Shown one piece after another: positions 47,201 through 56,275 of a stretch of DNA of 64,000 nucleotides (positions are counted from its first letter, which is position 1; each line of letters begins with the position of its first letter). Made by a program: the position numbers and the translations under genes. Where the stretch lies: contig SAXG01000014.1 in the NCBI GenBank assembly GCA_012932865.1, forward strand, positions 828,740-892,739. Direction: 5' to 3'. The notes under the pieces were generated by a model, which was not told the DNA's origin, ran no database searches, and saw only the letters and a list, made by a program, of their open reading frames with translations. Source of the DNA: Amylostereum areolatum (Eukaryota; Basidiomycota; Agaricomycetes; Russulales; Stereaceae).

Positions 47201-49082
47201 ATCCATGCCTTCGTCTTCTCTCAAACGCCTAGGCCCCACTGACCTAGCCTGATACAACTCCCTCACCCTCGGCTCGGACTCCTTGAACGCATCGTACTTC
47301 TTGATGTCGTTTAGATTACCCTCCAGGACCATATAGATGAATATTGAGTCTGCCCTGCGCGCACGACCGCGCGACTGAAGGTACCCAATAAGGTTCTGGA
47401 GCGGGTCGAAGCGCACGACGAGGTCGCAAGCCTACAGGCGCATGATGACTTTCTGTCACCCAAATCCAATCAGCCGGCTCTCACCGGAAAATCGAGGCCT
47501 TCTTCTGCGACCTGCGTGGCGACCACTGGACGTTGGTCAACGCGGGAAGGAGCGTTGAACTGAGTGGGGACTCACATAGGTTGATGTCGCCATCTCGAAA
47601 AGCTTGGACGACTTCTCGTTGACGATTTGAATGCATCCCGACGGCAAGCTCATCGGCACCGCCATGACCCACCAGCTCCGCCGCGCGTACAAGACCCCGT
47701 AGGTGCGGTATCCGATTGAGCAACTTTGCGAGGTGAAGGGCGATGTGACGCTGGTCAACGAACACAATTCCGTGAAAATCCGATGAACGAGGTTGTACAA
47801 GTATGTCCACAAGCGCGGCCACTTTGGGCGTACACCATTCCATGTTGAACGTCCATGGTGCTGGGAGGTCGCCCTCGTCTTCGAAAAATGCCCGAAGGTC
47901 TTCCAACGTGTCACACAGTGCTTGCACCTCCTTAGAAACGGGCATTTTGCTATCGTCTTCATTATATTGGGTACCAATCGTGAGGAACTTCCTGCGCAAT
48001 GTCTCCATTTCGTCTTGGCCATTGTGTTCAACTAGGACCGGGCGCACGCACACAAAGGTCCGAGTGCATATATTGCTCCGCGCCAAATATGCCCTAGGCT
48101 GTTCAGTGCCGCGTCATATCGTCTTCGAATTTCGGCCCAGGGAATGTCTTCGTTTTCAAGGATGCCTTGCACTTGCAACAGGTGCCACAAAGAAGGTATT
48201 GCATACGATGGATAAACCTCCGGCGGCGATGGGTATTCGTGAATAACCTGGGACACGCTCGCGTTCGCGGGGGCAGGATGTGCGTATATGCACAGGCGCT
48301 CACCTCGGTGGGCTTCTGCGAGTGCATGGTGAGTTCGTTCACGTAGTGAACGCTCGTGAGCACTCGCGCATGCAGGTTACGTTCGAGAATCGCAATGTCA
48401 TTCTCAGGGTTGGTGTGGGTACGGACGGCGGAGGCGGTCATGCCGAAGATTTTGGGAAGGGATGAGTCGAGACAGCGATCGTAAGCTTGCATGATTGTGT
48501 TGTAGGGATGATCTTTTTGGGCGTGGTGACATTCGTCGAAGACGAGAAGGGAAACCTGCTGGGGTATTGGCAAAAGAAAAAAGGAAACGATCGGGACAAG
48601 CTTACCTTGTTGAAACTCCAGTGTGAATGGGTGATAAGATTGAGGAAGACCTGGGCTGGAGAACATGCGGATGAGATGCTTGCACTACGGGTCCGGGAAC
48701 TCGAAACATGCTCACCTGTAGTCACTAACACATCGATTCCTTCCAACGACTTCTTCCACTTGACCCTATCCGCAACATTGCTTGTGATTCCGCTATGCAT
48801 CCTAGAAACACGCAACGGATCGACGTGCTTCTTGAGATAGGTATATTGCTGCTCGACGAGAGGCACCTGGGGCACGATGAACACGACGATCTTGCCCTCT
48901 GCATGCTCCTGGTTTGCGATCCAACGGATGAGTTGCGCGCTGATATAGGTCTTACCACTTCCCGTGGCAAGGGCGGCGATGATATTTTCTTCTTGAGCCC
49001 TGCGGAAGATTTCGTCCTGATAGCCTCTGGCGGTGTGTTCAAAGCGCGACTCGGACTCGAGTTTGGGGGCGAGAACAGTCAT
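44261..49082 (-). CDS. Dicer-like ribonuclease
   Basis: Cuts double-stranded RNA into small RNAs that load Argonaute. ATG 49082 starts MTVLAPKLESESRFEHTARG. The helicase domain has Walker A ALATGSGKTYISAQ, DECH box SLLVFDECHHAQ and motif III FGMTASAV. The second helicase half has IVFVDQRHIALHLAKLL, VVATQVAEEGLDFP and LQSRGRARRADS. RNase IIIa: NNQRLETLGDEVLKV and QDCMEATLGA. RNase IIIb: YQRLEFLGDALIDLAV (split by an intron at GD) and SDVLESLVAA; all acidic positions are kept in both. A weak dsRNA-binding-like end (RRVTVKVVVHDVVISSA) and an acidic tail follow. I see no clear PAZ domain. A missing T near 48055 breaks one exon (YALGP to VCVRPVLVEHNG). Confidence 0.92.
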
Positions 49083-49287
49083 GTCGTTGGTAGGAGCATC
49101 AGGGTCTTGTTGAGTGATATGGGGGAGCGCTTTATGCGCGCAGCATGCGCAGAGCGCGAGGGAAGATGGCCGCTTATGCGGTGGTGGTTGTAAATGTATG
49201 AGAACAACCCAAATTCCGCGGCGCGGCCATTCACTTCGCCGTCTTCCTTCCCCTCAAGTGTCATTTCACCGTGCCGCATCAATATCA
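49083..49287. promoter_or_regulatory. Divergent Dicer / phosducin-like promoter
   Basis: Only about 205 bp separates the two divergent start codons, so the promoters must overlap. No TATA box stands out. Confidence 0.5.
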
Positions 49288-50273
49288 ATGGCCATCAATC
49301 CTAACGAAGACACCGAATTGTGCGTATTCGACGCGCTCCTCGCGTCGTCGTCTGATCCCCTTCAGCAACGAAGCCCTGCGCAAGCACGGCATCCTGCCTC
49401 CTCGCGAGCCGACACCCCCTTCGCCCTCGCCTCCACCAAGTCCGACCTTTTCCGACCTCCTCGACGATTTCACTTCTTCAGAGCTTCAGGAGCTTGCCGC
49501 CGACGCCGCTGACGACACCGCCGAACGTGCGATCGAAAGGCATCGGAGGGAGCGGCTGCTACAGGAGGCCAAGGAGGCCCGACGCGCGCGTTTCGGGGAG
49601 GTCATCCCGATCGGGAGGGACGATTATACAAGAGAGGTCACCGAGGCTAGCCAGGTTGACGAGGAGGGGGATGACAAGGGTCGCGGAACAGGCTGTGGTG
49701 TGTTTCCTGTACAAGGATGGGTAGGTCCGTCCGCCGTCTCTCACGGCAGCGCACGCTGGCTGACCGACTCTCCATTGTCTTCGGCTCTCAGAATCCCTCG
49801 GAGCGATCGTGCATTCCAGCATATCCGAACATTAGCCAAAAAACATCCTCGGACAAAGTTTGTTTCAATCGTCGGGGACAAATGCCTGCCTAACCTCCCT
49901 GACACACGAGTGCCGATGTTCATCGTCTACCGCAAGGGCGACATCGTCACTCAAGTCGTGTCATGGGGCGCCGACCGTGACCGAAAAATCGAAGGTACGC
50001 GGTCGTATACTCCTACGTTGCGCCGTCGACACTCACACCTACGTTTCAGAGCTTGAGGCACTGCTCATTGTCGCAGGCGCCATTATTCCGCCAGAACGAC
50101 GACCACCGGGCAAGTCGCGGGGGGACAATGACGACTCAGATGGTGAGGATGTAGAGGACCACGATCGCTCATCGCGCATGCGATCGACATCAACGTGGAC
50201 AAACCATACGTCGAAGAACGTTCGCAATTCGGAAAAGAAAGAAGACGACTCGGACTCTGATTTTGACCTGTAG
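49288..50273 (+). CDS. Phosducin-like protein (thioredoxin fold)
   Basis: Phosducin-like chaperone of the PLP2/PDCL3 type, which assists CCT in folding proteins such as actin and tubulin in known members. Exon 1 is MAINPNEDTE, then an intron with GTGCGT, then FNEALRKHGILPP, the family N-terminal helix. The middle has FSDLLDDFTSSELQELAADA, RARFGEVIPIGRDDYTREVT. The thioredoxin-like half has VVCFLYKDG|IPRSDRAFQHIRTLAKKHP, TKFVSIVGDKCLPNLPDTRV and PMFIVYRKGDIVTQVVSWGA, ending in an acidic tail DDSDSDFDL. One extra T near 49697 must be removed to read GTGVVCFLYKDG. The family has no catalytic CxxC, and none is seen here. Confidence 0.87.
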
Positions 50274-50475
50274 CCTCTTGGATATCTGTATCCTCTCCTC
50301 CATGTATCGACTAGTCAGTCCCTTACGCATTGAAATCATTCCTAACTGTGCACGTCAAAGGCAAATCTGCTGCTCAGATTCCAATATACAAGGCACATAT
50401 GTGAAAGATAATATAGAAGAAACTTGGGCAGGGAAATGGGAAGCAAAGAAACACAACGTCCAGTCGACCGGATCT
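50274..50475. other. Convergent 3' regions
   Basis: About 200 bp between the phosducin-like stop and the stop of the next, convergent gene. Nothing else seen. Confidence 0.4.
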
Positions 50476-51154
50476 TCACTCAGCCTCCTTTGCTTCGTCC
50501 TCTTCGGCAGCCTCTCCAGTAGCCTCTTCGGCAGCCGCATCCTCGTCGGCCTCACCAGTCCCCTTTTGCCTGCTTGCTGCCAATCACCGTGGCGTTTATC
50601 CTGGCCAACAAACACCGTTAACACCGTAGTCCCGCAAAGGCGAAGCAAAGGGATAACAGCACGCACTGCAACATGACATGGACCTTCTCTTTACCCTCGC
50701 CACCCTCGGGATCGTCAATCTCAATGGTCAACCGTTTGGTGCCCTTCCATCCGTAACTACCGGTGTTGAACGTCGTGGGTTGAATGGCGACGGCGGCAAG
50801 GAAGCCTGGGTCGGCGGTGGCGGCGGGGACGGACTTATCGTCGGGAATAGTAGGCGGTGTGTGAGTAACATTGACGTGTAGTGGAAGGGCGCGCTTCTTG
50901 AAAGCGTTCTCGGCCATGGCCTAGAGGTGAGAGGACGCGTCGGTGCCAAGGAGCGCGTGGAGCAGCGACGGTGGACGCACCTTGGGGCCTCTCTTGCCGC
51001 CCTTCTTCGACTTCGAGTTGGGGCTGGTACGCGCTACTTTAGCGCTACCACGGGTCGAAACACCGGCTTCGTCAGAGGTACGCTTCGTTCCTAGACGGTG
51101 AGCTAAGCGGTTAGGAATCCGGGCTGCCAGGATCACAGCGTGCGTACCTGCCAT
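50476..51154 (-). CDS. Small basic/acidic unknown protein
   Basis: Not recognised. From ATG 51154 a seven-base first exon (ATGGCAG) joins across an intron to GTKRTSDEAGVSTRGS, then a lysine-rich run (SKSKKGGKRGPK). After another intron comes MAENAFKKRALPLHVNVTHT, PGFLAAVAIQPTTFNTGSYG and WKGTKRLTIEIDDPE. The last exon is strongly acidic (EADEDAAAEEATGEAAEEDE). All introns are GT-AG and keep frame, giving about 155 residues. The basic-then-acidic layout suggests a nuclear or nucleic-acid-associated protein, but that is inference. Confidence 0.7.
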
Positions 51155-51473
51155 ATTACTAAGTTGCGAAGATGCGTCGGGGTGTGGAGGTGGTGGGGGG
51201 ATGAAGGAAAGCGGGCGAAAAGCTGGGCGGCGAAGGGGGTTATAAAGGAAATGGGATAAACCGACGTTCGAGGGCCCAGGCGAGTTGCCACTGGCAACTA
51301 GACGCGACCTTATGACGACACGCGTCACAGGACGCGCCACGCACGTGCCTTGACGCGTTTCCCACCATTGTCCCGTCGTCCCGAACAATGAGAAACAGTA
51401 CGATGTGATACGAGTGTAGAGCGAGCAATACAATGGCGAGGCCGCATAAAATACAGGTACAATGATGTGTTGG
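51155..51473. other. Intergenic
   Basis: About 320 bp between two minus-strand genes. No supported gene. Confidence 0.4.
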
Positions 51474-52665
51474 TCACTTCTGGGGAGTTGCCACCAAGAC
51501 GTTCGGAAGAAGTCGACGTCTATCCCCCTCCGACATAATCGTCGCAAACACCTGTTTCCACACCCGACAAGCAGGGGCTGCAATCGGGAAAGATGTCTCT
51601 AGGTCCACGACCATGTCCATCAGCAGGTTCCACATAGGGAACCGGAAGTTGTAGCGTGCCGAAACAATGTCGCGCTCATGCCCACGGCACGACACAAGGC
51701 GTTCTTCGCAGAAGCGCAGAAGAACCGAATTGAAAGTTTGACACGCTGTGAGCATTCCTACTGGATAAGTGCAGACGATATCCATGTCGATCTGCCGGGA
51801 AACACATGAGAACAAGATAGTGTCTACCAGACTCAGCCTAGACTCCTTACCTCGAGAAGCAGCGATCTAGAGAGAATATGTATCGCCCTCTCGAGCATCG
51901 AAGCTACCAAGGGATGATTATTAGATCCATCGACGCACAAAGAAGTCTATCGCTACAGGGAGAACTGACCTCTATCCAAGGAATATATTCCTCTTCCAGG
52001 TACTGTTCGATGCGAGCAAAAAGTACAGACTTTGTCCGGTGCGGCAGATGGCTGTATGCCTTGATAAACGCAGTGAGCTCATCCAGAACGTACGGTTGCA
52101 AGGCCCCATCCCGCCACGGGTCCTTGAGGTTGGATAGGCTGTAGGCCACGCCAGAGAAGATATGTTTGAAAATGATGACAATAGGGAGATCAAGAACCGA
52201 GGGGACCTTCGATTCGCATACAAATTTATGTGGACACCAGTGCGCATACTCGGAGTCACGGCGACAAGACATTATAGTTTGCTTGTATCTCCTGGCGGTA
52301 GATCGCCCCGTTCAGCGATCTGTCTAGATGGAACCATTAAGTTAGACATACCTGTTCCCAACGGGAAACTTCCCGCTCCATAACGGTCCCAGGTACTTGA
52401 TAGTAAACGTTCTGAACGCGCTCGATACTTGGAGGAGCACCGATCCCGCCTCCCATACCCTCAAATTCTCCGGCACGACAACAAGGTCTCCCAACATGTC
52501 CGCCAAGGCGTGTCCAATTATGATGTCAAAGACTTCGGGCGGGAGCCGGGGAGTTCGGAGCTGAAGCACATGAAGAAGGGCCGCGTGAAGTTTCATTGCG
52601 AAGTCTCGTTCACGCGCAAGTCGAGCTGCACGTCTTCCTTTGGAGATGTGTCCAGGCGGCGGCAT
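51474..52665 (-). CDS. Unnamed four-copy family, member C
   Basis: First gene of a tandem pair with member D. From ATG 52665: MPPPGHISKGRRAARLARER, then LPPEVFDIIIGHALADML, LVVVPENLRVWEAGSVLLQV, SSAFRTFTIKYLGPLWSGKF. Exon 2 reads RYKQTIMSCRRDSEYAHWCP, PIVIIFKHIFSGVAYSLSN and RTKSVLFARIEQYLEEEYIP. Exon 3 reads ASMLERAIHILSRSLLLE. The end is WKQVFATIMSEGDRRRLLPN. Intron positions equal those of B. The core is nearly identical to D over the first 65 residues. All junctions read without a frame break. Function unknown. Confidence 0.8.
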
Positions 52666-52953
52666 TGGTCGAGCTGCTGTCGATTCAGAAAGCGACTCAG
52701 TGGTTGACACACACAGTTATCCTACCTTATCGGGTGAAGTTGCCCTATAGATCGTGTTCGTCGTGGGCCACGATGGTGGCCTGTGCCACGAGGCGCGGTG
52801 TTTCTCAAAACATTCTACACCGTACGGTCACATGATATGCCATATTGGTTGGTGACGTTCCCACGGTCAACATTGTCCCGAGCAATGAGAAAAAATACAA
52901 TGCGATACAAGTACAGAAAGCATATGATGTGAGTAAAGACCACCAAGAGTGCA

Positions 52954-54150
52954 TCACTTTGTGTCGCCCCGGAGGGGTGTGTCCACCATGACATTCGGCA
53001 GAAGTCGACGCCTGTCCCCCTCCGACACAATCGTCACAAATACCTGCTTCCACGACCAACAGGCGTCCGCCGTCGCAGGCGACGTAGTTTCCGCGAATAC
53101 CATCATGCTTAGCAGCTTGTTCCACGCAGAGAGCGAGAAATTGTAACGTGTCAATGCAACATCGCGCTCGTGGGCGCCATGATAGCATGGTGCGAGGCGT
53201 TCTTCGCAGAGGCGCTTAAGGTCCGAATTGAAAGTGTGGCATGCGACAAGCATTCGCGTTGAGTAACTGTTTATTTGATCGACGTCAACCTGTGGGGAAA
53301 GCGCTGAGAGCAGGAAAGATGTCTCTGGTAACTTGAAATGGTTCTTTACCCCAAGAAGCAGTAGTTTAGAGAGTGTCTCTATCGCGCCATCGAGCACCGA
53401 AGCTAACACAAAGGCGACGGAGAGCAGTTAATACATGGCATAGGATATCGCTAAGAAGTGCTGACCTCTTATCCCAGGTATGTATTCCTCCTCCAAGTAT
53501 TGCTCAACACGAGCGAAAAGCACCCGTTTTGTCTGATATGCCAATTTGCTGTATTCATCGACAAACGCAGTGAGTCCAGTCGAGGATATAAGGGTGTAGA
53601 ACCCCTTCTCGCCATGGAATCTTGATTCTGGCCAGGCTGCGCGCGACGCCGGAGATGATGTGTTTTAAGAGGACGACGATGGGGATACGTGAATCCTCCA
53701 GGATACTGTACCAAAAAGCCGAAGGTCTCTTGGAGGCATAAAAGAAATCGTGTGGCCACCAGTGCGCGTACTCGGAGTAGCGACGACAAAGCGTCATGGT
53801 TTGCTTGTACAGCCTGATGGTTTCGCCTCGTTCCACTTTCTGTTCAGGTTGAAAGCGTGTGATTAGACGCACCCGTTACCAACAGGAAACTCCCCGCCCC
53901 ATAGAGGCTCCATGAATTTGATGACAAACGTCCTAAATGCGCTCGATACCTGGAGGAGCACCGATCCCGCCTCCCATACCCTCAAATTCTCCGGCACGAG
54001 GACAAGGTCCCCCAACAGATCTGTTAGGGCGTGTCCGACTATGATTCTGAAGAGTTCTGGGGGGAGTCGGGGGCCATCAAGCGCCGCAAGTTCTTCCTGA
54101 TGCGCAAGTCGAGCTGCACGGTTCCATCGGGTGACGCGTCCAGAGGGCAT
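52954..54150 (-). CDS. Unnamed four-copy family, member D
   Basis: Tandem sister of C, 288 bp upstream of it. From ATG 54150: MPSGRVTRWNRAARLAHQEE, then LPPELFRIIVGHALTDLL, LVLVPENLRVWEAGSVLLQV, SSAFRTFVIKFMEPLWGGEF. Exon 2: LYKQTMTLCRRYSEYAHWWP, IPIVVLLKHIISGVARSLAR. Exon 3: ASVLDGAIETLSKLLLLG. The end is WKQVFVTIVSEGDRRRLLPN, with a short extra tail. One extra base near 53578 interrupts exon 2 (PYILD to GLTAFVDEYSKLAYQTK); comparison with C shows where the frame resumes. With it corrected the gene matches C throughout. Confidence 0.78.
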
Positions 54151-54696
54151 GAGTCAAACTTGGGGGTTGCTGGCATGAGGATGAAGTGCATATTTGTAGG
54201 TCCAACTGATCCAAGTAAGAGTGGTCATCATACCTGGTCAGTGCGCAGTGCGATTCCTGTTCTACGAGCCGTACTTGTTGGGGAACACGATGGTTATTTG
54301 CGCGACGCCTAGACGCCGAGCGTCCTGCAAGCTTCCAGAAATTAAGTCCGACGTTCACGTGATTCAAGGGCCTGTGCCGCCCGCTGCGGACTACAGTCTG
54401 TTACTGTCCAGTCTGCCAGTGCTATTCTTCTTGCACATGGTTCTTGTGAATCTTGTCACTTTTCTGCGGGGTCTCTACTCCTGCATCAGTCAGGAGAGCA
54501 TAACGGCCACTCTGAAGGTCAGAAAAGATATCTCACCTCACTTAGGACTTGCAGGCTCTGGGCCGTCGGAGCCGTGACCGCCAGATGATCCCATCGTCTC
54601 TTCGAGATACTTCTTCGCTCCTTGCGTCTTGCATCGATCATCGATCCTCTGCCTTCGCTTTCCTTACCCTCAGCGCGCACGTTATCGGACCGTAAT
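54151..54696. promoter_or_regulatory. Divergent upstream region of member D and AhpD-like gene
   Basis: About 545 bp between divergent starts. Short frames only. Confidence 0.4.
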
Positions 54697-55668
54697 ATGG
54701 CTGACATCGCTACCGCTGAATTCCTGGCCAACTTGAAAGCTCAATATCCCACCGGAACTACTTCACTTACTGGCTCTGCAGAGAGTGCGTGCGCCCGTCC
54801 TTCCCCGTTCCTAGAGGTGCGCGACTGACTTCAACGCATAGTTCTAAAGAACCCCTGGTGGATTGTGGCTGCCGTCGCATTTTCGACCGGCAACAGACCT
54901 GACGCTGTACCGGTGTTGTTCAAGTTCGTGCTGGCCGAGCTCGAGAAAGCGCAAGAGCAGTCCGGCATTGCAGGCGACAAGGTTCACGAGGAGAAGCTCC
55001 TCCTTGCGCGCAAGTTCCGCGACTCACTTTTCAAGTCAGGAATGGTGGCCGGCTACTCAAAGGTACACCCTTATCTGCGTGTGGCGGCACGTCACAGTCT
55101 TCATATCTGCTGCAGGCGATCAACGCGCTGAACTCCTTGCACGGTGTGATGCCCGACAACTTGAAAGACACCAAAACTCTGAGGTATCGACCAGATGAAA
55201 CACTGTTATATAGCACGACGCGCTCATCGGTCGATGCAGAGATACCAAGGTCTCAACGGCTGACTACGAAGAAAAGGGACGTCAATTCTTCCAGTCGCTC
55301 TACGGTGACACCGCGGCGAACGTGCAGGGTCTTCTCGATTCGATCTACCCCGACATGGGTAAGAGTCGTCATTCAATCCATAGACTGTAGGCTGACGTGG
55401 ATGGGATGGCTCAGGATGGTTCAGCAACACGGTCGCGTACGGAGCGGTGTACGGGTTTACGGAGGTAACGGACCAGCTCGAGACATCCTACGCGCTCGTC
55501 GGCACCCTCATCGCAGGAGACACCCCCCTCCAGATCAACTGGCACTTGAACAACGCGCGTCGCGGGGGTGCGACACTCGAGCAGGCGCGTGCGGTAAGGC
55601 AGATTGCCATCGACACCTCCAAGAGTACGGGGGTGATCTGGAAGAATCAAGTGCCCGAGGTGAACTGA
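54697..55668 (+). CDS. AhpD-like / carboxymuconolactone decarboxylase-like protein
   Basis: All-helical AhpD-fold protein of fungal type. Starts MADIATAEFLANLKAQYPTG and is split by four or more short introns: after GSAE, after AGYSK, after TKTLR and after IYPDM. Exons read NPWWIVAAVAFSTGNRPDAV, FKFVLAELEKAQEQSG, AINALNSLHGVMPDNLK, DTKVSTADYEEKGRQFFQSL and YGAVYGFTEVTDQLETSYAL. The end reads RAVRQIAIDTSKSTGVIWKN. The segment around INALNSLHGVMP is where related proteins have the active helix; the peroxidase-type CxxC is absent here. A redox role is therefore unlikely, and the actual reaction is unknown. Confidence 0.72.
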
Positions 55669-56275
55669 GGTGTGAATGAAGGCGAAAAGATAGAACAGGA
55701 AAGAATGTTGTGTGAGAGCAGCAGAGCGGACGAGGCCACGAGGCAATGTAAAGTAGTACGTTATTTCTTGAAGACGGAGTGTAGGATGTGTATCAGACAT
55801 GCTCGTGCCGCTCCGAGGAGGAAGAATAGGAGAAAAAGGTATAGAGCTGTCGTTTTCCAGGATGGGGGACCGCCAAGTGGCGTTGATCTGGAGGATCCGC
55901 GAAATGAGAGCGTCAGAAAAGAGGTGGATGTGCACGCACTGAATTTGATCTTCTCTGTGGTATTCCAGCGGTGTATAGCTCCCGTCAGTCTGGGATATCT
56001 CTGATGAGGCCCGACGAGTGGCTTTCTGTCTGGTAACAAACATACAGGTAGAAGCGGAGAAGCGGGAACAGTGGCACAATGTGGGGAAAGCCAAAGAAGG
56101 GGAAATTTTACCAAGCGCTTGCTGGCTCGGTCCACGGACCGGATGGACCTCCTTACGTCACGTGGGAGAGTCCACACATTTTGAGCTTTGCCATCGCTTC
56201 GTTGCCGCCTCCTCTCACTTTTCCTCGCTGCTGTAACTCTTTGGAGGTAAGTACACCTCATTCGAAGGCACCCGC
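55669..56275. other. Intergenic
   Basis: About 600 bp leading to the WD40 gene. The bases GGAGGTAAGTAC at 56245 resemble a splice donor and could mark a 5'-UTR intron. No gene seen. Confidence 0.4.
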
